This document shows, in pieces, positions 1 to 6,677 of a stretch of 64,000 nt of DNA. Within the stretch, counting starts at the first letter, position 1. Every line of letters starts with the position of its first letter. A program made the translations under genes and the position numbers. A model generated the notes under the pieces. The model had not been told where the DNA came from, did not search any database, and worked only from the letters and a program-made list of their open reading frames with translations. Source of the DNA: CAZENU01 sp965117035 (GTDB lineage Bacteria; Chloroflexota; Dehalococcoidia; Lucifugimonadales; CAZENU01); assembly GCA_965117035.1 (NCBI GenBank), contig OZ220748.1, positions 2,542,001-2,606,000 on the forward strand. The letters are read 5' to 3'.

Positions 1-41
1 ACCAGGGCCCACAGCACCAGCCTCGTCTGGGCGGCGTTCAC
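1..41 (-). CDS. Start of an unidentified gene, cut by the window edge
   Basis: A GTG overlaps the TGA stop of the DUF58 gene (GTGA arrangement). It opens a frame of 13 codons (MNAAQTRLVLWAL) that stays open to the window edge. The hydrophobic start fits a membrane protein. In MoxR/DUF58 operons the next gene is often a membrane protein with a transglutaminase-like domain, but that identity is an expectation from family context, not something visible here. Confidence 0.4.
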   Translation of the reverse strand, partial: MNAAQTRLVLWAL

Positions 42-1333
42 CGGCGCGCTCCGAACATCTCGGACGCCTCCATGTCCACCAGGTGCGACCTGAGCAGGTG
101 GAGCTTCACTCGCGGCGGCAGGTCGGGCGGGTCCGCCCGGCCCACGTAGAGCACGACGATCTTCGCGCCGCCGCGGTCGAGGTCGTCGAGAGTGGCGACC
201 ATCTCGTCCGTTATCAGCGCGGTGCACAGCACGATCGTGGTCCCGAAGGGGAACCGGGGGCCGTGCTCGGCCAGGTGGCGGGCCATCGGGCCGGACGCCA
301 TCGGCGGCGTCGTGGCGAGCGCCGCCATCACCTCGCCCAGCTGCGCCGGGCCCTGGCTGGGCGGCACCTTCATCGAACGCCGGACCTGGACCGCCATGTC
401 GTTCGCGAACACGCCAAAGGTGTAGTCCAGCTCCGCGACGTAGTTGGCCACCGAAGCCGCCACGGTGATCACTCGCTCCAGCTCCACCGGAGCGTCCAGC
501 CGCCAGAACGGCTCCGTCGTGTCGACCGCGACCGCGATGATCACGTTGACCGTGGAGCTCGGGTCGAAGGTGCGGACCAGCAGCTTCTGGTTCCTGGCCG
601 TCGCCTTCCAGTCGATCCTGGTGAGAGGGTCGCCCTTCTGGTACTCGCGCAGGCCGGCGGGACGGGTGACGTCCTCGTAGATCCTGTCGCCGCCCCTGAC
701 CTCGCCGAGCGGCCTCACGGCCGGAAGGCCCAGGTCCACGAGCGGCACTATCCGCGGCAGCACGAGGATGTTGCTGCGGTGGTGCTGGATCTTCTGCGTG
801 CGCACGAAGCCGAACGGGTCGCCGCTCTCGAGCGTCGCCGGCCCCATGCGGTACAGGCCCCTCTTGGTGCACTTGACCTCGTAGTCCCAGTGAATCCGCT
901 CGTACCAGCCCATCGAGGTGAGGTGCCGGAGGCTCTGGATCTTCGTGTTGGCGTTCTGCACGACATCGCCGCCCACCACCTTGACCGCGTTGGGGAACTC
1001 GTCCTCGACCTTGACCCACACGAGCGGCACAGGCTTGCGGTTGACAAGCGTGACGGTTATGGGCACCGTCTCGCCGACCTCGACGCGCTCGTGGGCGACC
1101 TCCATGTCGTAGGCGAGGTCCACGAGGGCGACGCGGTTCCACACCATCGAGATCGCGGTGGCGACGAGGCCCATGACGCCGAGCGCCACGACGATCCCCT
1201 CGGCTATGAACAGGCCGACGATCACGATGCCGCCAAAGGCGATGACGAGGAATGCCAGCCAGTTGAAGCGGGACGCCGGGATCAGGTGCGGATGGTCGGC
1301 GGCCCCATCCGGGAGGCGTTGACGCTGGGCCAT
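38..1333 (-). CDS. DUF58 domain protein (MoxR-associated)
   Basis: This 431-residue protein has two predicted membrane helices near residues 24-66, then a beta-rich region. The characteristic DUF58 segment is at about 228-258 and contains Y-x-K-G-D-P and R-I-D-W-K-A-T-A-R. The downstream part resembles a degenerate VWA fold (IIAVAVDTTEPFW). DUF58 proteins usually work with a MoxR ATPase, probably as a membrane-anchored metal- or substrate-binding partner, though the biochemical role is poorly known. The start lies only 4 nt after the moxR stop, so the two genes are almost certainly co-transcribed. Confidence 0.9.
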   Translation of the reverse strand: MAQRQRLPDGAADHPHLIPASRFNWLAFLVIAFGGIVIVGLFIAEGIVVALGVMGLVATAISMVWNRVALVDLAYDMEVAHERVEVGETVPITVTLVNRKPVPLVWVKVEDEFPNAVKVVGGDVVQNANTKIQSLRHLTSMGWYERIHWDYEVKCTKRGLYRMGPATLESGDPFGFVRTQKIQHHRSNILVLPRIVPLVDLGLPAVRPLGEVRGGDRIYEDVTRPAGLREYQKGDPLTRIDWKATARNQKLLVRTFDPSSTVNVIIAVAVDTTEPFWRLDAPVELERVITVAASVANYVAELDYTFGVFANDMAVQVRRSMKVPPSQGPAQLGEVMAALATTPPMASGPMARHLAEHGPRFPFGTTIVLCTALITDEMVATLDDLDRGGAKIVVLYVGRADPPDLPPRVKLHLLRSHLVDMEASEMFGARR

Positions 1334-1337
1334 CGAG

Positions 1338-2297
1338 CTACCCCTCGATGGGGACGGGCACGCTCGACAGGATGCTGTCCACGACCTGCTCGGGTGAGTC
1401 TCCCCTCATCCTCGCGGAGGCGCTCAGCACGGTCCGGTGGGGCAGCACCGCGGGCGCCATCGCCTTGACGTCGTCCGGCGTGACGAAGTCGCGGCCGTCG
1501 ATGGCGGCCCAGGCCTGCGTCGCCTTGTAGAGGGCCATCCCGGCCCTGGGGCTGGCCCCGAGCGAGATGCCCACGTGGTCCCTCGTGCCCCTGACAACCG
1601 CGATGATGTAGTCGCGGACCGGCTCCTCGACCCGGACCGTGGGCGTCAGGTCCTGCATGCGCCGTATCTCGTCGCCGTCGGTGACCGCCTCGATCTGCGG
1701 GGGCGTCGAGTCCTTCTCGAAACGGAGGTATATGTCCGCCTCCTCCTCCAGCGACGGGTACCCGAGGGTGAGACGCACCATGAAGCGGTCGAGCTGCGCC
1801 TCGGGGAGCGGAAAGGTCCCCTCCATCTCAACGGGGTTCTGCGTCGCGAGTACGAGAAAGGGCTCCGGGAGCGGGCGCGTGACGCCATCGACGGTCGCCT
1901 GCCGCTCCTGCATAGCCTCCAGCAGGGACGACTGCGTGCGCGGCGTCGCCCGGTTGATCTCGTCGGCGAGGAGCACCTGGCTGACGATCGGGCCCGGGAG
2001 GAACTCGAACTCGGAACTCTTCTGGTTGAAGAAGTTGACGCCGAGCACGTCGCTCGGCATCAGGTCCGGCGTGAACTGGATGCGGCCGAACGTGCAGCCG
2101 AGCGACTGCGCCAGGGCCTTGGACATGGTGGTCTTGCCGATACCCGGCACGTCCTCGACCAGGATGTGTCCCTTGCAGAGGAGCGCCACGAGCGCGAGGT
2201 CGATGGCCTCGCCCTTGCCCACGATGACGCGCTGAACGTTGGTCCTGACCCTGTCGGCCAGCTCGGCGATGCTCTCCACGCCTGCCGTCGCTTCCAT
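1338..2297 (-). CDS. MoxR family AAA+ ATPase
   Basis: A 319-residue AAA+ ATPase of the MoxR class. Walker A is at about 50-57 (P-G-I-G-K-T-T) and Walker B at 109-113 (LLADE), followed by INRATPRTQSSLLEAMQE, typical of MoxR proteins. The ATP-dependent chaperone role, acting on metal insertion or on assembly of VWA/DUF58 partners, is family knowledge. I chose the ATG at 2297 rather than an upstream in-frame ATG because a GAGGAGG Shine-Dalgarno sequence lies just before it and the family begins near this point. It is the first gene of the MoxR-DUF58 operon and reads off the window's left edge. Confidence 0.93.
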   Translation of the reverse strand: MEATAGVESIAELADRVRTNVQRVIVGKGEAIDLALVALLCKGHILVEDVPGIGKTTMSKALAQSLGCTFGRIQFTPDLMPSDVLGVNFFNQKSSEFEFLPGPIVSQVLLADEINRATPRTQSSLLEAMQERQATVDGVTRPLPEPFLVLATQNPVEMEGTFPLPEAQLDRFMVRLTLGYPSLEEEADIYLRFEKDSTPPQIEAVTDGDEIRRMQDLTPTVRVEEPVRDYIIAVVRGTRDHVGISLGASPRAGMALYKATQAWAAIDGRDFVTPDDVKAMAPAVLPHRTVLSASARMRGDSPEQVVDSILSSVPVPIEG

Positions 2298-2354
2298 CTC
2301 GCCTCCTCGCCGAGGCCAGGCTCGCGCAGGCCCCACTCGTTTGTTACCTGCTTC

Positions 2355-2415
2355 ACAATATACCAGTATCAGGGACTAGTGGATAGGTTGGCATCGAAGA
2401 GGGAAGTGCAAAAGT
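2355..2415. repeat. Intergenic sequence related to repeats at 13.1-13.3 kb
   Basis: Bases 2360-2390 match 13279-13308 at roughly 85% by eye (shared ACCAG-ATCAGGGAC). Bases 2391-2413 match the reverse complement of about 13092-13115, sharing the 15-mer GAAGTGCAAAAGTCC. The segment sits at the left end of the accessory island, between divergent genes. A TATATT on the minus strand (2357-2362) could be a -10 for the MoxR operon, but no good -35 is visible. Confidence 0.5.
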
Positions 2416-2594
2416 CCCCCTGCGGCGTTGTAGACTGGCCCCTGTGCAGATAGACAGGTCGGTCCGGCGGGGCTCGGTGTCACATCTGCGAGACTCGGAG
2501 CCGCCCGAGGCGCGGCGGCGGCGCATACGGCGTATGCCAAAGGGATTGACGCCCCGCGAACCCGTGAGCTAGGGTTAGGTACCGAGGTGCTGCC

Positions 2595-3104
2595 ATGAGA
2601 AAAGTGCAGCCGAGTGACCCGCGAGTGTGGGACGCGATGCTCGATGCCAGCCGCCTGGGCCGCTATTACCTGGCGCTCGCCAACAGGTGGCAGCGCTACC
2701 ACTTGGCTCTCTCGCTTTCGTCCATCCTCGGTGCCATTGCGGCGGCCACCGTGTTGCTGTCGCCCCTCGGGGGCAATTGGGACGATGTGCTCGGCGCAGG
2801 GCTATTCTTCGTAGCCGCCGTCGCGACCACCGTGATGGTGGTCTACGACTTCTCCGGTCGTGCGCAGAAGGCCCGCTCCGTGGCCGAGGAAATGAACAGC
2901 ATCGAGGTGGAGCATCGCCGCATATATCTACATGGGGCAGATGGAGAACTGCTCAGGATGTTGGAGGACCGACTTGACGTTGCGAACCGAAACGACTTGC
3001 CAATCGACTACGACCTCAACGACAAATCTAACTGTGAAGCCGCTGAGGTACTCGACAGCTTCTACGAGCGACCGACAGCCGACTCCCAAACCCGACAGAC
3101 GTGA
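2595..3104 (+). CDS. SLATT-like two-helix membrane protein
   Basis: A 169-residue protein with two membrane helices at about 41-58 and 68-86. Ahead of them is a basic-aromatic helix (RLGRYYLALANRWQRYH), and after them a charged helix (AQKARSVAEEMNSIEVEHRRI). This order resembles SLATT/DUF4231-type two-TM proteins, which in other bacteria act as membrane effectors of nucleotide-signalled defence systems. No SMODS or SLOG partner is visible nearby, so a defence role is only inferred. The C-terminal tail is polar and probably cytoplasmic. It is the first gene of the accessory island and stands alone, 125 nt before the next gene. Confidence 0.6.
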   Translation: MRKVQPSDPRVWDAMLDASRLGRYYLALANRWQRYHLALSLSSILGAIAAATVLLSPLGGNWDDVLGAGLFFVAAVATTVMVVYDFSGRAQKARSVAEEMNSIEVEHRRIYLHGADGELLRMLEDRLDVANRNDLPIDYDLNDKSNCEAAEVLDSFYERPTADSQTRQT

Positions 3105-3229
3105 AACCCCATCGCCACCGCAACGCCCTGCTGACTCGCCGGGCAGAAGAGATTTCGGCGAGCCCTCTGCTCCTGGGCCACAGCGCCCGCCGCGACCTCG
3201 CCCCCGCGAGTAGGCAGGCTTGATCGCCC

Positions 3230-3643
3230 ATGGCCCACACGAGGCAGGCCCATCTCGCGATGCTGATGGAGATGCGGTCGGAGATCGCGGCGCGGCACGA
3301 AGAGGCGGCGTCCGAGCTCGAGGCCGTCGACGTTCTGGTCGCCATGCTGCATCGGCAGGGCGCCGCCGCCCCAGCGCCGGCCGCCGAGGTCGAAGAGGCC
3401 GTCAGGGCCATTCTGTCCAAGGAAGGGCCGATGCACCGCACGAAGATCATGAGCCGCCTGAACCGGCGCGGCACCTACGTCAACGGCGAGAAGCCGCTGG
3501 CCAGCCTGAGCTCGATCATGTACCGAGCAGACGACATGGAGCCCTACGGCGACGGCACATGGGGCCTGACCGAGCAGCGCAACGGCAGCGCGCCTACGCT
3601 GGCGAGCAGCCGGGCGAAGGGCAAGGGGCCATTCGGGGCATAG
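3230..3643 (+). CDS. Small protein with HARE-like winged-helix domain
   Basis: A 137-residue protein with an N-terminal alpha-helical, Glu/Ala-rich segment (about 1-45, possible coiled coil), then a winged-helix-like domain at about 55-117. The sequence EEAVRAILSKEGPMHRTKIMSRL, a glycine turn and a closing YGDGTWGLTE match the pattern of HARE/HB1 winged helices, found in ASXL, in RNA polymerase delta and fused to restriction enzymes. It probably binds nucleic acid or a protein partner. The following GTG-started gene begins 4 nt after its stop, suggesting an operon of two. Family assignment is by eye. Confidence 0.6.
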   Translation: MAHTRQAHLAMLMEMRSEIAARHEEAASELEAVDVLVAMLHRQGAAAPAPAAEVEEAVRAILSKEGPMHRTKIMSRLNRRGTYVNGEKPLASLSSIMYRADDMEPYGDGTWGLTEQRNGSAPTLASSRAKGKGPFGA

Positions 3644-3647
3644 GGCC

Positions 3648-3962
3648 GTGCCGAGGTGGAGCGCCGTCGGTCGGCTCAACCGCAGCGGGCGATTCGAGCA
3701 CCACCGGACGGCGGCCGGTCGATGGGACAGGTTCACGCTCTACGGCTACGACCACGCGTCCATCTATGTAGAGCCGTCGGACCGGCGATTCTACATCTTC
3801 GCCGGGGCCATCGAGAACCGGCGCTTTCCCAACACCGACCGGCTGCACGACTATCTATGCAGGCGCGGCAAGCTGGTCGGCGGCGTCTACGGCCCGCACC
3901 GTTACGTCCTGACCGTCCACCATCTTCACCGAGTCCTCGAGATCATCGGCGTGACGACGTGA
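3648..3962 (+). CDS. Unrecognised 104-residue protein
   Basis: I do not recognise this protein. It starts with GTG only 4 nt after the preceding HARE-like gene and so is probably translated from the same message. The sequence is rich in Tyr, His and Arg with alternating beta-like stretches (RFTLYGYDHASIYV, RRFYIFAGAIE), no membrane segment and no signal peptide. A small basic cytoplasmic protein, perhaps nucleic-acid binding, would fit, but nothing specific supports that. Confidence 0.45.
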   Translation: MPRWSAVGRLNRSGRFEHHRTAAGRWDRFTLYGYDHASIYVEPSDRRFYIFAGAIENRRFPNTDRLHDYLCRRGKLVGGVYGPHRYVLTVHHLHRVLEIIGVTT

Positions 3963-4020
3963 TGCGCAGAGGGGATTGACGGTCAGCACAGGGCCGAGTA
4001 GCATGGCCCAAAATATGAAA

Positions 4021-4128
4021 GAGCGCCGCTGCTGACGGCGCTCCTTCGTTGCAGGGTGAAGACGCTTACAAGCCCACCCCACAAAGCGGCTGGAGCTTAG
4101 TGCAGTTCCGGCGGGCTTGTCAAGCGTC
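4021..4128. other. Two consecutive inverted repeats before the transposase gene
   Basis: Bases 4021-4028 (GAGCGCCG) and 4036-4043 are perfect complements around a 7-nt loop. Bases 4061-4075 (GACGCTTACAAGCCC) pair with 4113-4128 with a single bulged base, enclosing 37 nt. Only a weak T-rich stretch follows the first hairpin, so it is a poor intrinsic terminator. The pair could be the terminator of the two-gene unit ending at 3962, part of a mobile-element end, or a structured RNA. Confidence 0.45.
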
Positions 4129-4160
4129 CCTATCTCCGCGACGGAGGGAAAGGGCGCAAG

Positions 4161-5669
4161 ATGCACTGCCCCCTCGTCTCCATAGGCGTTTTCCTGTCTA
4201 GGTGCGCCGCCGTCAGGTCGGTGTTACGCAGGCTTCAGGCTGCGTGGGACTGGTGGTTTGAGGACCACGACCGCCAACGCAGGCGCGTGAACCGGATCGT
4301 GTCCATGTCGAAGCGGCGCTATGCCGGTCGCCGCTTCGCGTGGCTGCGGCAAGAGTGCCACATCACCGTCGTCCTTTTGGTCGACTTCTGGCGCCTCGTG
4401 CCGAAGACGGAGAGGTTCATAGCCGCCGGGGGGTTCTTCCTCATTCTGGGCTATACCAGTACTTGGATATTTCTGCCGTGGGCCACGGTGCGGGGGCGCC
4501 GGGCGCTGGTCGAGACCCTCGACGCGGTTGATGGCGCCGAGATCATCGACGCTATCAAGGACGAACGCTACATGGGCCGCCATGGCTACTCGCCCCGTGG
4601 CATGTGGCGCGCCTACCTGGCCAGCTTCGTCCTCGGGCTGCCGAGCATAAATGCCCTGATTCGGGAACTCGAGGACGACCCCGAGTTGCGTCTGACCTGC
4701 GGCCTCGGCGACAACCTGCCGCACCGTACCACCTTCAATCGGTTCATCCGCAGGCTGAGCCGCCATCAGGAACTCGTCGACCGCTGCATGGCGAAGCTGA
4801 CCGACCAGCTGGGCGAACTGCTGCCGGGACTTGGCGACGAGGTTGCGGTGGACTCCACGGCGGTCCGTTCGCACTCTAACCCCAACAAAACGAGCAAGGT
4901 GACGGGTGGCCCCACCGACCCCGATGCCGGCTGGACGGCAAAGAACAGCGCGAGCGCCAAGGGCGGCAAGGAGTGGTACTGGGGCTACAAACTGCACCTG
5001 ATGGTGGACGCCAACTACGGTGTGCCAATCTACGGATACACGACGCCGGCGAACATGAGCGACGTGCGCGAGCTGCCCCGCCTCATGACGCGGGCCACCA
5101 AGGTGCTGCCGTGGCTGAATTCCAAGTACGTGGTGGCCGACAAAGGGTATGACTCAAAGGCCGCTCACGAGAACGTCAAGGCGTTCGGGGGCGTGCTGAT
5201 AAGCCCGGCGCGACGGGCCCCGAATGCCAAGTTGTACGAGGGGATATACACGTCCGAGGGCGTCCCCACGTGCTTGGGCATGGTGCCGATGGAGTACGTG
5301 CGGTCCGACCCTGAGCGCGGCCACCTGTACCGCTGCCCCCGCGAAGGCTGCCACCTGAAAGGCCGGACGGGCGCCGTCCGCTACTGCAACGACGAGGTGT
5401 GGGAGAACCGGAACGATAATCCGCGCCTCTTCGGCCCGCTGCGGCAGCAGTCACAGGTGTGGAAGAACCTGTACGCCAAACGACAGACCGTCGAGCAGGT
5501 GAACAAGAGCCTGAAGGAGTCGCGCCGCCTCGAGCGGCACTACGTCCGCAGGCTGGCCAACATGGCCCTGCATATCGCCATGTCGGTGCTGGCCTACAGC
5601 GCGACCGTGCTGGTGAACGTGCTGGCCGGAGAGGCCGAGCCCCGCTGGCAGGTTAGAAAGGTCGCTTAG
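4161..5669 (+). CDS. DDE transposase (IS5/IS1182-like)
   Basis: This protein of up to 502 residues has a DUF772-like N-terminal recognition segment at about 143-200 and a DDE catalytic core: D231 in VAVDST, D327 in VVADKGYDS, and E445 in TVEQVNKSLKES. A Cys-containing insertion (about 371-410) lies before the glutamate, as in some IS1182-type enzymes. The first 100 or so residues include a hydrophobic stretch (FFLILGYTSTWIFLPW) unusual for transposases, so the true start may be downstream. I could not find convincing terminal inverted repeats. The core is intact, so the enzyme may be functional. Confidence 0.85.
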   Translation: MHCPLVSIGVFLSRCAAVRSVLRRLQAAWDWWFEDHDRQRRRVNRIVSMSKRRYAGRRFAWLRQECHITVVLLVDFWRLVPKTERFIAAGGFFLILGYTSTWIFLPWATVRGRRALVETLDAVDGAEIIDAIKDERYMGRHGYSPRGMWRAYLASFVLGLPSINALIRELEDDPELRLTCGLGDNLPHRTTFNRFIRRLSRHQELVDRCMAKLTDQLGELLPGLGDEVAVDSTAVRSHSNPNKTSKVTGGPTDPDAGWTAKNSASAKGGKEWYWGYKLHLMVDANYGVPIYGYTTPANMSDVRELPRLMTRATKVLPWLNSKYVVADKGYDSKAAHENVKAFGGVLISPARRAPNAKLYEGIYTSEGVPTCLGMVPMEYVRSDPERGHLYRCPREGCHLKGRTGAVRYCNDEVWENRNDNPRLFGPLRQQSQVWKNLYAKRQTVEQVNKSLKESRRLERHYVRRLANMALHIAMSVLAYSATVLVNVLAGEAEPRWQVRKVA

Positions 5670-5728
5670 GGAGGGGGCCACTCCCCCAATCAGCCCAGAA
5701 CACAAGCCAGACCCTACTTAGGCTACAG

Positions 5729-6076
5729 CTTGCCTCATTCTGTCGCCTCGTCACCTCGTCACGTCTTCTTGCGTCGTCGACGTCGCCGGCGGTCGATTTG
5801 GCCGATTTCCCAAGAGGCTCCATGGCCCTGCATGGGGTGACCGGCGCCCAGAGGCCAGACCCGGTACTCAAAGACCCGGCCCCGGTATATCAACATCCGT
5901 CCGGCTTCGCCCGCGCCGCGCAACGCGTCCCTGTCTGGGCGTATCCACCTTGGCCACGAGCGTCGGGGCAGGGGCCGCCAGCCGCCGGAGTACTTGGACC
6001 TGTAAGGCTTCGACAGCAGGCCCTTCAGTATCCACAGCATGTTACAGTGATCAGCTCTTGCCTCATTCTGTCGCCT
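5729..6076. repeat. 20-bp direct repeats bracketing the small-protein gene
   Basis: CTTGCCTCATTCTGTCGCCT occurs exactly at 5729-5748 and again at 6057-6076, on either side of the minus-strand gene at 5759-6040. Read on the minus strand, the motif (AGGCGACAGAATGAGG) lies just after the stop and again just before the start. Its core GAGGCGACAGAA also occurs inside the C-terminal codons of the paralogue ending at 9272. The upstream copy could therefore be the 3-prime end of a lost tandem gene copy. Confidence 0.7.
5759..6040 (-). CDS. Small conserved basic-tailed protein, copy 1
   Basis: A 93-residue protein of no family I recognise, closely related to the plus-strand gene at 8982-9272. Shared blocks are G-L-L-S-K-P-Y-[RK]-S-K-Y-S, S-W-P-[RK]-W-I-R-P-D, L-I-Y-R-G-R-V-F-E-Y-R-V-W-P, and G-Q-I-D-R-R-R-R. 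The N-terminus is hydrophobic and short (MLWILKGLL), the middle is Trp/Arg-rich, and the C-terminus is a run of Arg and Lys. It could sit at the membrane surface or bind nucleic acid. Existence as a real gene is supported by conservation at protein level between the two copies, with many differences at synonymous positions. Confidence 0.6.
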   Translation of the reverse strand: MLWILKGLLSKPYRSKYSGGWRPLPRRSWPRWIRPDRDALRGAGEAGRMLIYRGRVFEYRVWPLGAGHPMQGHGASWEIGQIDRRRRRRRKKT

Positions 6077-6519
6077 TCAACTACGTGATTGGAACCTCGC
6101 CACACCGCCGACAGGGTCGCGTTGGGGCGGGCATCTCATACATCATCATTTCGGCAACGGGCGGATGGCCTTGATTGGCGCAATCGTCCGCGATGTGGCA
6201 AGCGACAAAATGGTCGATCGCGTCCTGCGGCCCACATGGGCAACTCTCACGTCCACCGCATATACAGCAGCGTCGGGGATTCCTGAATAGAAAGCCAGCC
6301 GACCCAAGCTCAACTTCCGTAGCAGCCATCGATCCGGTCGGCCCGGGAGATTGTCCCATCCGTCGTCCACGGCGATGTATCTATCTCAGTTGGGTTGGTG
6401 GAGCCGCGTCAGTCTATCTGCCCCTGCCCCCAGTTGTCGACCTCCCACGGTCTGACGCCTAAGATTCGGATGGCCGGCTACGGTTGTCCAGCGCCTGATT
6501 TCCTGATATCTTCCCGCCC
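6077..6519. other. Gene-poor stretch upstream of the folded element
   Basis: No gene can be supported here. A minus-strand frame at 6081-6359 encodes a Cys-rich peptide (CCICGG, CPCG, CRRCG) that could be real but has no conserved support and no clear ribosome binding site. Base composition is lower in GC than neighbouring genes. Confidence 0.4.
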
Positions 6520-6641
6520 GTCACAACGAGCGGGTTCCCGACAAAGCGAACCCAACTGCCGATTTGGAGCGCGCATACGTTCGTTGCTCGCGTATGCGCG
6601 CCTCCCGGCAGTCCATGCGTACCCCGGCAGCTCGTTGTGAC
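6520..6641. other. 122-nt multi-stem folded element (cruciform or structured leader)
   Basis: An outer perfect 12-bp stem pairs 6520-6531 (GTCACAACGAGC) with 6630-6641. Inside it are two hairpins. One is a small 6-bp hairpin, GGGTTC 6532-6537 with GAACCC 6548-6553. The other is a long one at 6556-6611: CTGCCG with CGGCAG, GGA with TCC, and an 11-bp GCGCGCATACG/CGTATGCGCGC stem around an 11-nt loop. The result is a three-way junction. It ends 37 nt before the likely start of the J-domain gene. It could be a structured 5-prime leader, a strong bidirectional terminator, or a recognition site of a mobile element. Confidence 0.7.
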
Positions 6642-6677
6642 AAGTGAGCGACGGAACGTCCTGCCGGGAGGCACCCC

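Noticed and set aside
83..2453. Long open frames on the plus strand opposite the MoxR/DUF58 genes
   Set aside because: They are antisense to well-recognised genes and their Arg/Ala/Pro-rich sequence has no domain; this is usual in GC-rich DNA.
3062..3736. Overlapping minus-strand frame opposite the HARE-like gene
   Set aside because: No motif, and the plus-strand gene has better protein character and operon spacing.
6081..6359. Cys-rich 92-residue minus-strand frame
   Set aside because: Several CxxC-like pairs are attractive, but there is no ribosome binding site, no relative in the window and an alternative overlapping frame is equally open.
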